Positions 44,514 through 53,708 are shown, counted from the first letter of the stretch. The stretch is 57,667 nucleotides of DNA from Ornithinimicrobium murale (GCF_003352835.1 NZ_QLVD01000018.1:1-57667); one strand, 5' to 3'. Program-made: numbers and translations. The notes: generated by a model from the letters alone, not told the origin.

Positions 44514-45188
44514 TCAGGCGGGTTGTGCGCGCTCGACCAGTTCGGCGACGCCCGGCCCAGTGAGCTCTTCGTATGCCGAGGCTCGCCCGGCCATGGCGAG
44601 CACCAGGGCGAGAGTGGACCCGGTGACGAGCGGTCCAGTGCCGACTGCGAAGGGCCCGTCGCTCGCCTCGAGGCGAAGCCCCTTGACGGCGCTGCGGCTG
44701 TTGACCGCGAAGTCCTGCCGCGCGAAGAAGTGTGCGACCGCCGCTGTGGTGCGAGTCGGCGGTGTGCGCACGATGCCGAGCGGGCGACGGACGTCCTCGC
44801 CGTGCACGATGACCTCCCCGAGCCACGCCGCGGTATGGCCAGAGGGCGCCACGGTGCTGGTGACGACAGCCTGGAACCGCTCTAACGTCTGAGTCGGTGA
44901 GGTCCCGAGGTGCTCGACCAGGCGTCGTTGGTTGTGCACTGCCGGGCGGAACCGTGCGGCGACGATGCTGCGGACCCACGCCAGGCGGGCTGTGCTCGCG
45001 GCAGCAGTCAGGTGTGCCACCACCTCCTCGACCGTCCACTCGGCGCACAGCGACGGAGTGCTCCACTCCTCCGCAGAGATGTCTGCCAGGTCGCTGGCCA
45101 GCGCCGCCCGCTCTGTGTGGATAGCTGACCACAGTGCCGAGGTGCTGAGCGTGGGGTCGTGGTCGCGGGGGTGTGGTCTGGCGGTCAT
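44514..45188 (-). CDS. maleylpyruvate isomerase family mycothiol-dependent enzyme
   Basis: Protein of 224 residues with the family pattern CAEWTVEEVVAHLTAAA and GEVIVHGEDVRRPLG, whose His and Glu bind a metal. A C-terminal SCP2-like part (VKGLRLEASDGPFAVGTG) follows. These actinobacterial proteins use mycothiol, but only a few have known substrates. It is convergent with the DinB gene. The ATG at 45188 begins the conserved region. Confidence 0.8.
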   Translation of the reverse strand: MTARPHPRDHDPTLSTSALWSAIHTERAALASDLADISAEEWSTPSLCAEWTVEEVVAHLTAAASTARLAWVRSIVAARFRPAVHNQRRLVEHLGTSPTQTLERFQAVVTSTVAPSGHTAAWLGEVIVHGEDVRRPLGIVRTPPTRTTAAVAHFFARQDFAVNSRSAVKGLRLEASDGPFAVGTGPLVTGSTLALVLAMAGRASAYEELTGPGVAELVERAQPA

Positions 45189-45279
45189 TGGGTGCCTTTC
45201 CTCGTGTCGATGGCAGGGTGGACCGCCCTCAGGAGGAGGAGTCATCGACTGACGGCATCAGCGTACGGTCAGAGACACC

Positions 45280-46287
45280 ATGACCACTGCCACCCGACCT
45301 CCGCAGGCCCGATCGACCGGGACGGTCCCGCTCTCCCTGCTGGACCGCTCGCGCACCCGCCAGGGCGAGTCGCCCGGCGCCGCCCTGCGCGACACAGTCG
45401 AGCGGGCTGAGCGGGCCGACGAACTGGGACTCCACCGCTTCTGGGTGGCCGAGCACCATGCCGTGCCCGGGATCGCCAGCGGCAGTCCGCCCTTGTTGAT
45501 GGCCGCCGTCGCCGCGCGGACCAGGCGGATCCGGATCGGCTCCGCGGGGGTAATGCTGCCGAACCACCGGCCGCTCATCGTCGCCGAGCAGGCACGCATG
45601 CTGGAGGCGCTGCACCCGGGCCGGATTGACCTGGGCATCGGGCGGTCCCTGGGCTTCACCGCACCGGTGCGGGAGGCCCTCGGAGTGTTGAGGCACACGC
45701 CCGGGGACTTCGCCCGCGACCTCAGGCAACTCGAGGAGTTCCTGGCCGACGAGGGCCCGGTCACGGCGATGCCGGCCGGAGTTCAGGCACCTCCGATCCT
45801 GGTGCTAGCCACCGGATCCGGGCTCGCTGTCGCAGCCGAGCGTGGGCTCCCGGTGGTCGTGGGTGGGCCGGTGCTGCGCGGTGATCTGGCCCCGCTGGAC
45901 GAGTACCGGGATCGCTTCCGACCCAGCCGAACCTGCCCGGAACCGCACCTCATCGTCAGTGCCGACGTCATGATCGCCGAGACCACTGAGCGTGCCCGCG
46001 AGCTGATGCTCCCTGAGGCGTGGGCGATGGTCACGGCCCGCACGACGGGTGCCTTCCCGCCCCTGAGTCCCCACGGCCTCGACCGTCCCACCGAGCGCCA
46101 GCTGTCCCAGGTCGAGGACCACGTCGCCCAGTCGGTGCACGGCACCGCCTCGGAGGTCGCCCAACAGCTCACCGAACTGGTGCGCCGCACAGGTGCCGAC
46201 GAAGTGGTCGCCTTCGCCTCGACATACGACCGGCAGGCCCTCGCCGACTCCGATGCGGCTCTCGCTGAGCTGCAGGTGACCCACTGA
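45280..46287 (+). CDS. luciferase-like (LLM class) flavin-dependent oxidoreductase
   Basis: FMN-type oxidoreductase of 335 residues, TIM barrel. Typical stretches are LSLLDRSRT, ERADELGLHRFWVAEHHAVP, IRIGSAGVMLPNHRPLIVAE and IDLGIGRSLGF, placing it in the MsnO8-like group. Substrate unknown. Divergent from the mycothiol-type gene with a 91-base gap. Confidence 0.87.
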   Translation: MTTATRPPQARSTGTVPLSLLDRSRTRQGESPGAALRDTVERAERADELGLHRFWVAEHHAVPGIASGSPPLLMAAVAARTRRIRIGSAGVMLPNHRPLIVAEQARMLEALHPGRIDLGIGRSLGFTAPVREALGVLRHTPGDFARDLRQLEEFLADEGPVTAMPAGVQAPPILVLATGSGLAVAAERGLPVVVGGPVLRGDLAPLDEYRDRFRPSRTCPEPHLIVSADVMIAETTERARELMLPEAWAMVTARTTGAFPPLSPHGLDRPTERQLSQVEDHVAQSVHGTASEVAQQLTELVRRTGADEVVAFASTYDRQALADSDAALAELQVTH

Positions 46288-46331
46288 CCGGCGGCGGCCA
46301 CCACACCGCCAGCCGGCCCCCTCTGCGGGTC

Positions 46332-46718
46332 CTAACCGACGAAGGGCTCGGCCACGAAACGTCCCCAGGCCACGAAGGCGGCGAGGGTGAAGAACACCAG
46401 GTCGCCGACGACATTGGGCCACTCCCGTCGCACGATGCGCACGGTCGTCGCGCCCGTCATGAGCAGCACGAATCCCAGGGCCGCCCAGGGCACCAGGCCG
46501 GGGGCGATATCCAGTGCCGCCGGAAGGACGAGTCCCACGGCGCCGAGGACCTTCACCATGCCGAGACCCTTGAGGAAGGGCGTGGGGAAGAGGTCCACGA
46601 ACTCCTGGCTCCGGTGCAGCGCGCGGTAACGTTGTCTGGGCAGGATCAACATCGCGACGCCTCCGGCGAAGTAGCCGGTCGCGAGGAGTCCAGCCACAAC
46701 CCACAGGGCGATATTCAT
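46332..46718 (-). CDS. DoxX family membrane protein
   Basis: Protein of 128 residues with four hydrophobic segments and the DoxX-like GYFAGGVAMLILPRQRYRAL and FLKGLGMVKVLGAVGLVLP. GGAAAGGAG precedes the ATG. It is divergent from an ECF41 sigma gene and has its own ECF41-type promoter, so that sigma factor very likely controls it. Function is inferred only broadly: a membrane component of redox or stress response. Confidence 0.83.
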   Translation of the reverse strand: MNIALWVVAGLLATGYFAGGVAMLILPRQRYRALHRSQEFVDLFPTPFLKGLGMVKVLGAVGLVLPAALDIAPGLVPWAALGFVLLMTGATTVRIVRREWPNVVGDLVFFTLAAFVAWGRFVAEPFVG

Positions 46719-46765
46719 GAGATCTCTCCTTTCCGTGAGCCACCCGTCCGGTGCCTCGAGTCTGG

Positions 46766-46792
46766 GACGAAGCAGGCCCGCCCTCTGTGACA
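46766..46792 (-). promoter_or_regulatory. ECF41-type promoter for the DoxX gene
   Basis: Read on the minus strand: TGTCACA (46792-46786), 16 bases, CGTC (46769-46766). This equals the published ECF41 consensus as I recall it. It faces the DoxX gene with a leader of about 40 bases. Confidence 0.8.
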
Positions 46793-46815
46793 TCCCCGCA
46801 CCAGCCGGCCCGCGA

Positions 46816-46842
46816 TGTCACAGATCGGGGGCCGCATTCGTC
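46816..46842 (+). promoter_or_regulatory. ECF41-type autoregulatory promoter of the sigma gene
   Basis: TGTCACA (46816-46822), 16 bases, CGTC (46839-46842). The CGTC box ends 8 bases before the ATG, so the message is probably leaderless. It also fixes the sigma start at 46851, because any earlier start would lie inside the promoter. Confidence 0.8.
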
Positions 46843-46850
46843 CCAGGGTC

Positions 46851-47828
46851 ATGGCTGAGACGACCTTCCGAGACGAGAGCACGGCGCGACTGATGGACGC
46901 CGAGAAGTTCGAGGAGCTTCGACCCCTGTTGTTCTCGATCTCCTATCGACTCCTGGGTAGCGTGAGCGAGGCCGAGGACGCGGTGCAGGAGACGTGGCTG
47001 CGCTATGCGGCCACGGACGTCGAGCCACGATCGCTGAAGGCCTACCTGGCAACAGTCGTCTCGCGGATCTCGATCGACGTGCTGCGCTCGGCGCGGGTGC
47101 GGCGGGAGGCCTATGTCGGTCCCTGGTTCCCCGAGCCGTTGCCCACCGACACCCTGCACACCCAGCCGTATGCCGAGCCCGCGGACTCCGCGGAGCTCGC
47201 CGACTCGGTGTCGCTGGCTGCCCTCCTGCTGCTCGAGCGGCTCAGCCCGCTCGAGCGGGCGGTCTTCGTGCTCCGGGAGGTGTTCGACTATGGGATTGCT
47301 GACGTCGCGGAGATCGTCGAGCGGTCCGAGCCCGCCGTCCGCCAACTGGCGTCCCGAGCGCGGCGCCACATGCAGGACGGCCGCCCACGTTTCGAGGTCG
47401 ACCGTCGCAAGCGGGTGGACCTCGCGGACCGCTTCTTCGACGCCCTCCGCGAGGGTGACCTCGATCGTCTCCAGGGGCTGCTGGCGGCGGACGTCGAGAC
47501 CCTCAACGACGGTGGAGGCAAGGGCGGCGGTCAGGGCGGGTCCTTCGGGCCCGAGCGAGCCGCCCGCATCCTGGTCGCGACCGTGCCCCCGCTTTTGGCC
47601 TCCGGCGCAGTGTTGGAGCCTCGGGAGCTCAACGGCTATCCCGGAGCGATCCTGCGGGACGCTGGAGGGCGGATCGTGGGCACCTGGACGCTGGACATCC
47701 GAGACGGCCGGATCCGGGCGATCCATTCGGTCACCAACCCCGACAAGCTCGCGCACCTGGGCCCGACCGGGGACCTTCGCGCCGTCGTGGCAGAGCGCAA
47801 CCGCCAGCGCCGTGCCGGCAGGGGCTGA
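46851..47828 (+). CDS. ECF41 family RNA polymerase sigma factor (SigJ-like)
   Basis: Sigma factor of 325 residues. Region 2 is FEELRPLLFSISYRLLGSVS with EAEDAVQETWLRY. Region 4 is LSPLERAVFVLREVFDYG with VAEIVERSEPAVRQLASRAR. The linker contains PWFPEPLPTD. A SnoaL-like C-terminal domain of about 120 residues carries the ECF41 motifs DGGGK and NPDKL. In this group the extension, not a separate anti-sigma factor, controls activity. It is autoregulated through the upstream promoter, and the divergent DoxX gene is its likely target. Confidence 0.9.
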   Translation: MAETTFRDESTARLMDAEKFEELRPLLFSISYRLLGSVSEAEDAVQETWLRYAATDVEPRSLKAYLATVVSRISIDVLRSARVRREAYVGPWFPEPLPTDTLHTQPYAEPADSAELADSVSLAALLLLERLSPLERAVFVLREVFDYGIADVAEIVERSEPAVRQLASRARRHMQDGRPRFEVDRRKRVDLADRFFDALREGDLDRLQGLLAADVETLNDGGGKGGGQGGSFGPERAARILVATVPPLLASGAVLEPRELNGYPGAILRDAGGRIVGTWTLDIRDGRIRAIHSVTNPDKLAHLGPTGDLRAVVAERNRQRRAGRG

Positions 47829-47858
47829 CATCGCTTCCCGGCGGCGGGGCCATTAGAT

Positions 47859-47884
47859 TCGAGGGGTGAGAGCCCTCCCCTCGA
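47859..47884 (+). terminator. 8-bp stem hairpin between sigma and TerC genes
   Basis: TCGAGGGG (47859-47866) pairs with CCCCTCGA (47877-47884) around a 10-base loop. No U-run follows. It could end the sigma transcript or act in the TerC leader. I do not see the fold of a yybP-ykoY manganese riboswitch. Confidence 0.4.
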
Positions 47885-47900
47885 GTGCCGTTTCCCGCTG

Positions 47901-49091
47901 ATGCAGGCCACCACAACGGTCTGGATCGTCACGCTGGTGGGGATCATCGGCCTGCTCGCCTACGACTTCTTCTTCCACGTGCGCAAGGCGCACATCCCGA
48001 CGCTGCGCGAGTCGGCGATCTGGTCGGCCGGCTATGTCGGGATCGCGCTGCTGTTCGGCGTCGGGGTCTGGGTCTTCGGTGGGGGTGAGGCGGGGACGGA
48101 GTACTTCGCCGGCTACGTCACCGAGAAGGCCCTGTCGGTCGACAACCTGTTTGTCTTCCTCATCATCATGGGCAGCTTCGCGGTGCCCCGGGCCAACCAG
48201 CAGAAGGTCCTGCTGTTCGGCATCGTCTTCGCCCTGATCTCCCGCACCGTGTTCATCTTCATCGGTGCCGCCGCGATCGAGCGCTTCGCCTGGGTGTTCT
48301 ACCTCTTCGGGCTGATCCTGCTGATCACCGCGGGTCACATGCTGAAACCGGAGGACAGCAACGCGGACCGGGAGAACTTCGTCGTGCGGTTCGTCCGCAA
48401 GGTGGTGCCCACCAGCGAGGGCTATGACGGGGACCGGCTGTTCAGCGTCGAGAACGGCGCCCGGGTGATGACGCCGATGATGGTCGTGATGCTGGCGATC
48501 GGCGGCACGGACATCCTGTTCGCCATCGACTCGATCCCGGCGATCTTCGGCCTCACCCAGAGCACCTACATCGTGTTCACGGCGACTGCCTTCTCCCTGC
48601 TGGGGCTGCGTCAGCTCTACTTCCTGATCGACGGCCTGCTCGACCGACTGATCTACCTGTCCTTCGGGCTGGCGGCCATCCTGGGCTTCATCGGTGTCAA
48701 GCTCATCCTGCACGCGCTCGCCGAAAACGCCCTGCCGTTCATCAACGACGGCGAGCACGTCCCGGTCGTGGAGGTCAGCACAGGTTTGTCGCTGGTCGTC
48801 ATCATCGGTGTCCTGGTGGTCACGATCGCCGCCTCCCTCCTCAGCCCCGCCGGTCGCGCCAAGAACGCCATCGGCAACGCCCGCCGCCACGCCACGCAGT
48901 ATCTCGACATCGGCTACTGGGGCGACCCCGAGGCGCGGGAGAAGAGCTATCAGGCGCTGGAGGAGGAGATCGCCACGATCAGGTCCCTGCCCGAGAAACA
49001 GCGTGCACACATCCGCAACGAGCGGGAGCTCATGGAGCTCCTCGAGGAGGCCCAGCGGCAACACGAGTCCGAGACGCCGGATCAGCGGTGA
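47901..49091 (+). CDS. TerC/Alx family membrane protein
   Basis: Integral membrane protein of 396 residues with about nine segments. The conserved acids lie in EKALSVDNLFVF and FAIDSIPAIFGLTQ. The charged C-terminal tail (about residues 325-396) is predicted cytoplasmic. TerC/Alx proteins export manganese or help metallate secreted proteins; some appear with tellurite resistance, but no ter genes are near. Confidence 0.87.
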   Translation: MQATTTVWIVTLVGIIGLLAYDFFFHVRKAHIPTLRESAIWSAGYVGIALLFGVGVWVFGGGEAGTEYFAGYVTEKALSVDNLFVFLIIMGSFAVPRANQQKVLLFGIVFALISRTVFIFIGAAAIERFAWVFYLFGLILLITAGHMLKPEDSNADRENFVVRFVRKVVPTSEGYDGDRLFSVENGARVMTPMMVVMLAIGGTDILFAIDSIPAIFGLTQSTYIVFTATAFSLLGLRQLYFLIDGLLDRLIYLSFGLAAILGFIGVKLILHALAENALPFINDGEHVPVVEVSTGLSLVVIIGVLVVTIAASLLSPAGRAKNAIGNARRHATQYLDIGYWGDPEAREKSYQALEEEIATIRSLPEKQRAHIRNERELMELLEEAQRQHESETPDQR

Positions 49092-49132
49092 GGCGGCGGG
49101 CTGCTCGGGGACGACTCACCATCCTGCGGACC

Positions 49133-49188
49133 GTGCGTGCCCGCCCACGATCAGGTGGACTGTGCGTGCCCACTCACGTCAGGTGGAC
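49133..49188. repeat. two copies of a 27-28-bp direct repeat
   Basis: Copies at 49133-49160 and 49162-49188, sharing GTGCGTGCCC, CACG and TCAGGTGGAC. They lie between the convergent TerC and phosphotransferase genes, and the second runs into the phosphotransferase stop. GTCAGGT also occurs in the repeat at 37347-37436. Confidence 0.6.
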
Positions 49189-50177
49189 ACCTCGCGCGTG
49201 AAGCGGCCCGTCTCGAGCCAACGACTGAGCCGGTCCACAGCGGTGGGCAGATACGTCCGGGCCAGCTCCCGGAACTGCGCCGTCGTGCTCTTGACGATGT
49301 CGTTGGCCAGGAGCAGCTGCCGGGAGGCGAGCAGGGCCTCGAAGTGTTCCGGCGCGATGTCGGGGAGCGGCGCAATCGATGCATAGCCGTCGCGCAGAGA
49401 CTCCTCGACGCCGGGTGCGCCGCGCAGGTAGAAGGTGCTGATGGCCAGGTCCAGCGCGGGCACCCCCAGGCCGCAGTCGTCGAAGTCAAAGACCGCGAGG
49501 CGGCCGTCGTGCCACTTGAGATTGCCGCCGTGCAGGTCGGCGTGAAGCGCCCGGACCGGCACATTCTCGAACGCATGAGCAAAGGCCACCACGCCGATCG
49601 CCCGAGCCCGGTCAAGCACCTCCCGCTGCCCCGCCTCGAGGTCAGCGCCGCTGAGCCGGTCTGGGGCACCGAACAGCGGAGTGTCCAGGAGGGGCAGTCC
49701 CCCTCCCTCCGGCAGCTGCCAGGACTGCGCCTGAAGGTGCAGCTGGGCCATCGTCCGGCCCAGCTCATGGGCCACCTCGGGGGAGGCGGTGCCGACGTCT
49801 GGTCCCTCCAGCCAGGAGGCGCAGGTCACCAACAACTCCCGGCCCAGGGCGTCGGACTCGACGGCGGCGCACCACTGGCCATCCGTGGTCGTCCGTGGGA
49901 CCGGGACCCGCACCGGAGTCTGCTCGGCGAGGGCAAGCTGCCAGGCCTGTTGGGTGGCGATCTCGTCCCGGGGGCTCGTGGAGTTGGTGTTGACCCGGAG
50001 CGCGAACCGCTCGCCAGTCACCGTCTCGAGGGCAAAGGTTGTGTTGTAGGCGTGCAGGTGCATCTCCAGCCTGTGCGCCTCGAGACCGAAGGATCGAGCG
50101 GCGGCCACCGCGACCGGGCGCAGCGCCTCTGCCTGTTGGGCGTCGGTGAGCTGGTCGTAGGTGTGAGTGGTCGTCAT
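49179..50177 (-). CDS. aminoglycoside phosphotransferase (APH) family protein
   Basis: Kinase-like protein of 332 residues. Catalytic loop ALHADLHGGNLKWHDG (Asp as base, Asn for metal) and metal-binding VFDFDDCGLGVPALDL. The N-lobe has FALRVNTN in place of a canonical kinase Lys motif. It probably phosphorylates a small hydroxyl compound, homoserine-kinase-like or choline-kinase-like. Antibiotic resistance cannot be inferred. Confidence 0.82.
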   Translation of the reverse strand: MTTTHTYDQLTDAQQAEALRPVAVAAARSFGLEAHRLEMHLHAYNTTFALETVTGERFALRVNTNSTSPRDEIATQQAWQLALAEQTPVRVPVPRTTTDGQWCAAVESDALGRELLVTCASWLEGPDVGTASPEVAHELGRTMAQLHLQAQSWQLPEGGGLPLLDTPLFGAPDRLSGADLEAGQREVLDRARAIGVVAFAHAFENVPVRALHADLHGGNLKWHDGRLAVFDFDDCGLGVPALDLAISTFYLRGAPGVEESLRDGYASIAPLPDIAPEHFEALLASRQLLLANDIVKSTTAQFRELARTYLPTAVDRLSRWLETGRFTREVST

Positions 50178-50221
50178 CGGGACACCAGATGGGGGTGTGT
50201 CGTCATCGAGGCACTGTAGGG

Positions 50222-51253
50222 CTAGGCGGTGGGTTGCGCGGAGTGGATTTCGCCTTCGCCCTCCGGCAGGAGCAGCCGCAGGACGTCGGCGAGCGTGACC
50301 ACGCCAACGGTGCGACCCGCTTCGGAGACCACCGCGAGGTGGTTTGCGGTCGCCCGCATCTGCGCGAGCGCCTCATAGACCTTCGTCTCGGGGTCCAGTG
50401 TGAAGACGGGACGCACCAGGCCTGCCAGAGGCGTCGTGTCAGGGTGCAGCAGCGTGTCCCGCACGTGCACCAGGCCGTCCGTGCCCGTGCCGGAGCCCAC
50501 CAGGATCCGCAGGTGACCGCTCCGCTGGCTCGCGGCCCGCACCTGCGCCACGGTGGCGGACGTGGGCACCTGGGTGATCGGTCGCTCTCCCAGCAGGTCG
50601 CGGACCCGCAGGTTCTCCAGGTCGAGAGCGCCGCTGAGCTGGGAGGAGAAGCGCGCGTCCAGGGCACCGACGTTGGCGGAGTGCTCCACCAGGTGTCGCA
50701 GGTCGTCCGGGTTCTGACCGGTCGCCACCTCGTCCACCGCCTCGACGCCGAAGCGCGCGAGCATCCAGTTGGCGGTGCCGTTGAGGGTCCGCAGCAGTGG
50801 CCTGGTGGCCCACATAAAGGCTCGCATCGGCAGCGCGAGGACGGTTGCGGACCGCTCGGGGTGGGCGATCGCCCAGGACTTGGGCGCCATCTCGCCGACC
50901 ACCAGGTGCAGGAAAGTCACGATGACCAGGGCCAGGACGAAGCCGGCGACGTCGGCCATCCAGTAGGCCAGGCCCCAGGTCTCAAAGAGGGGAGTCAGCC
51001 AGTGGTGGACGGCCGGCTTCGTGATGGCGCCGAGCGCCAGGGTGCACACCGTGATGCCCAGCTGTGAACCGGCCAGCAGCAGGGTGAGCTCGGTCGCGCT
51101 GCGCAGCGCGGCGCGGGCCGACCGGCTCGAGCTGGCCGCGTCTTCCAGGCGGTGCCGCTTGGCGGCGATCAGAGCGAACTCGACGGCGACGAAGAACGCG
51201 CTCAGCGCGATGATGGCGATGGTCGTGAGCACGACGACCCAGGGATTCTCCAT
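50222..51253 (-). CDS. CNNM/CBS transporter-like protein without CorC domain
   Basis: Membrane protein of about 343 residues. A CNNM domain with three to four segments (VVVLTTIAIIALSAFFVAVEF; TFLHLVVGEMAPKSWAIAHP) is followed by two CBS repeats (ITQVPTSATVAQVRAASQRS; LAVVSEAGRTVGVVTLADVL). The usual C-terminal CorC_HlyC domain is absent. Relatives are linked to magnesium or cobalt export. The ATG overlaps the upstream stop (TGATG), so it forms a pair with the longer paralogue. Confidence 0.85.
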   Translation of the reverse strand: MENPWVVVLTTIAIIALSAFFVAVEFALIAAKRHRLEDAASSSRSARAALRSATELTLLLAGSQLGITVCTLALGAITKPAVHHWLTPLFETWGLAYWMADVAGFVLALVIVTFLHLVVGEMAPKSWAIAHPERSATVLALPMRAFMWATRPLLRTLNGTANWMLARFGVEAVDEVATGQNPDDLRHLVEHSANVGALDARFSSQLSGALDLENLRVRDLLGERPITQVPTSATVAQVRAASQRSGHLRILVGSGTGTDGLVHVRDTLLHPDTTPLAGLVRPVFTLDPETKVYEALAQMRATANHLAVVSEAGRTVGVVTLADVLRLLLPEGEGEIHSAQPTA

Positions 51254-52641
51254 CACTCCGTCTCCTGCGCGTCCGCGGAGCGTCCCAGCGACTCATCTGA
51301 TGGCGCGGGCACCAGTCTGAGCCGGAGCAGGGAGGGCACGTGCCGGTCCAGCTCGAGCACCTCCACGTGCAGCGCGAGCTGTTCGTGCTCGCTCTCCAGC
51401 ACGCTCTGGGGCTCGATCGGCACCACGATCACGTCGCCCTGCTCGGGGAGCGCGCCGTGGGTGGCGATGAGCAGGCCGGACACGGTCTCGTAGTCGCCGT
51501 CGGGCAGCGTGTGTCCGATCGCGCGCTCGATCTCGTCGACGTGGACGTCGCCGTCCAGCACCCAGGCGCCGTCGTCTTCCTCGACCGCCTCCGGTGGTGG
51601 CTCCGGGTCGTGCTCGTCGGTGATCTCTCCGACGAACTCCTCGGCCAGGTCCTCCAGGGTCAGCACGCCGGTGAGACCGCCGTATTCGTCGACGACGCAG
51701 GCCAGCTTGTTGCCGGAGCTGGTGAGCTGTTCGTGCGCCTCCGGGAGCATCATCACGGTCGGCACGATCACCGCTTGGCGGGCCAGGTCACGGGCGGGGG
51801 TCGCGTCGTCCGCCGTGGAGGTCAGCACGTCGACCAGGTGCACCACGCCGAGGATCTGCTCGTCGTCGTCCAGCACCGGATAGCGGGAGTGCTGGGTCGC
51901 CATCAGCTCGCGGACCTGACCCAGGGTGTCCTCGGCGTGCACGACGCCGACCCGGGAGCGGGGGATCATCGCATGCTCGACGTCACGCTGCGGGAAGTCG
52001 ATGATGCGGTCGAGCAGCGTGGACAGCTCGTCGGGCAGGTCACCGCTGCGCCGCGACTCGGCCACGATGTGCTCCAGGTCGCGGGCGGACGCGGAGTGCT
52101 CGACGTCGTGCACCGGCTCGATGCCAAGGGCCTTGAGCAGCAGGTTGGAGGACTGGTCGAAGATCCAGACCAGCCACCCGGTCAGTCGCAGGTAGATGAC
52201 GGTCGGCAGGGAGAGCGCCCGTGCCACCGGCTCGGGACGGGAGATCGCGAGGTTTTTGGGCACCAGCTCGCCAAAGACCATCTGCACCACGGTGGACAGG
52301 GCGAGGGCGATGACTGTGCCGATCAGGATGCCTGTGCCCGTCGGCACCCCGGCCCAACCGAACATCTCACCGGCGGCTTGTCCAACCAGCGGCTCAGCGA
52401 CATACCCGACCAGGAGTCCGGTCACCGTGATGCCGAGCTGGGCGCCGGAGAGCATGAAGGAGGTGCGTTTGGTGATGGACAGGGCGCGCTGGGCCACGGC
52501 GTCACCACTGGCGGCCCGGGCGCCCAGGCGGGAGCGGTCCACCGCCATGTAGGCGAACTCCTGCGCCACGAAGAATGCGGTGGCGGCGGTGATCACCAGG
52601 ATCACGACCAGGCCGATGAGCAGCGACAGGACAGCACTCAC
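51253..52641 (-). CDS. CNNM/CBS/CorC_HlyC family protein
   Basis: Membrane protein of 462 residues: CNNM domain (ATAFFVAQEFAYMAVDRSRL; MVFGELVPKNLAISRPEPVA), two CBS repeats (VEHAMIPRSRVGVVHAEDTL; CVVDEYGGLTGVLTLEDL) and a C-terminal CorC_HlyC domain (DGDVHVDEIERAIGHTLPDG, then VSGLL). Magnesium or cobalt efflux or its regulation is the family role. First gene of the two-gene operon. Confidence 0.88.
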   Translation of the reverse strand: MSAVLSLLIGLVVILVITAATAFFVAQEFAYMAVDRSRLGARAASGDAVAQRALSITKRTSFMLSGAQLGITVTGLLVGYVAEPLVGQAAGEMFGWAGVPTGTGILIGTVIALALSTVVQMVFGELVPKNLAISRPEPVARALSLPTVIYLRLTGWLVWIFDQSSNLLLKALGIEPVHDVEHSASARDLEHIVAESRRSGDLPDELSTLLDRIIDFPQRDVEHAMIPRSRVGVVHAEDTLGQVRELMATQHSRYPVLDDDEQILGVVHLVDVLTSTADDATPARDLARQAVIVPTVMMLPEAHEQLTSSGNKLACVVDEYGGLTGVLTLEDLAEEFVGEITDEHDPEPPPEAVEEDDGAWVLDGDVHVDEIERAIGHTLPDGDYETVSGLLIATHGALPEQGDVIVVPIEPQSVLESEHEQLALHVEVLELDRHVPSLLRLRLVPAPSDESLGRSADAQETE

Positions 52642-52818
52642 GGGTTGACCCCCTGCCGGTGGTGGACCGTCAGGGGGCAGGGCATTGGCCCGTCGGAACT
52701 CATGCGGTGGGTCTCCTCGACATCGGACAGTTCAGGGGCCGCAACGTGCAACCGACCCCCAGTGTTCCGGACGCTGTGGTTCACCACCGCATGGCTCACC
52801 CCGGTGACCTGGCTGCGG

Positions 52819-53187
52819 TCAGTCCTCGGCGCTCGGCACGTGCGGACCGGACACGCAGAACTCGTTGCCCTGCGGGTCGGCCAGGGTGACCCACCGGAAG
52901 TGCTCGTCACCACGACGGGCCACGAGGGTGGCGCCGGCGTCCAGGAGTCGCTCGACCTCCGCCTCCAGGTCGGGAGCGCTCAGGTCCAGGTGCAACCGGT
53001 TCTTGCCGGGAGAGACCTCGTCGACCTTCTGGAAGGCGAGCCACACCGGCAGGCTCCCGCCCCGCACGATGACGAACCAGCCGTCGTTGGTCTCAGCGAT
53101 GTCGGCGCCGGTCTGCTGAGCCCACCAGGCCGCAAGCCCTTCGGCGTCGGTTGTATCGGTGGTGACCATGGCAAGCGAGAGAGTCAT
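52819..53187 (-). CDS. VOC family (glyoxalase/bleomycin-resistance-like) protein
   Basis: Protein of 122 residues with two beta-alpha-beta-beta-beta units: LAMVTTDTTDAEGLAAWWAQ, LAFQKVDEVSPGKNRLHLDL and FRWVTLADPQGNEFCVSGPH. His and Glu at the usual metal positions are visible. Substrate unknown. Confidence 0.83.
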   Translation of the reverse strand: MTLSLAMVTTDTTDAEGLAAWWAQQTGADIAETNDGWFVIVRGGSLPVWLAFQKVDEVSPGKNRLHLDLSAPDLEAEVERLLDAGATLVARRGDEHFRWVTLADPQGNEFCVSGPHVPSAED

Positions 53188-53264
53188 AGTCGCAACTTAG
53201 CGCCCGGGACCGACGGTCGGCAGCCGTCCAGGACCGGACGCGGCGGGTGCGTCCGGTCGGTGGC

Positions 53265-53609
53265 CTACTCGAGCCACTCCGTCTCGAAGGCCACGCTGGC
53301 GTGGATGTGCACGGCCTCGTAGCCTTGCGGACCGGTCGCGAACGTGTGCGGGGTGTCGGCGGGCACGACGAGAACCTGCCCGGCCCGCCCGGTGACCGTC
53401 TCCCCAGCGATCGTGAAGGTGGCTGAGCCCCGCCGGATCAGGAACGTCTCGGCATACGGGTGCTTGTGCAGTCGCGGTCCCACGCCCTCCTTGCTGGTGG
53501 ATTCCAGGATCAGCGAGACGGCGGCTCCGCCCGGCAGCTCCTCGTAGTCCTCGGCCCAGTCCTCCCCGTCGTCACGTCCGTCGGTGCGATCGATCACGAA
53601 GCCTTCCAT
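53265..53609 (-). CDS. cupin domain protein
   Basis: Small protein of 114 residues with both cupin motifs: LHKHPYAETFLIRRGSATF (His, His, Glu) and VVPADTPHTFATG (His). It could bind a metal and act as an enzyme or sensor. Divergent from the copper ATPase gene with a CsoR-like operator between them, so it may share copper control. Confidence 0.8.
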   Translation of the reverse strand: MEGFVIDRTDGRDDGEDWAEDYEELPGGAAVSLILESTSKEGVGPRLHKHPYAETFLIRRGSATFTIAGETVTGRAGQVLVVPADTPHTFATGPQGYEAVHIHASVAFETEWLE

Positions 53610-53708
53610 GTCTTGACGGTAGGGGTGTCCGCAGCAGCGTGCGAGCTGCGGAGGCGGGGTGGCGCTACCACTGGCGAAATAGTTGAGCGATGCGCTATGT
53701 TGTCGGAC

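Noticed and set aside
46815..46850. Upstream start for the ECF41 sigma gene
   Set aside because: It would place the start codon inside the TGTCACA/CGTC promoter; the ATG at 46851 fits a leaderless message and the family N-terminus.
47829..47900. Manganese riboswitch (yybP-ykoY) before the TerC gene
   Set aside because: The leader is only about 70 bases with one simple hairpin; the conserved loops of that riboswitch are not visible.
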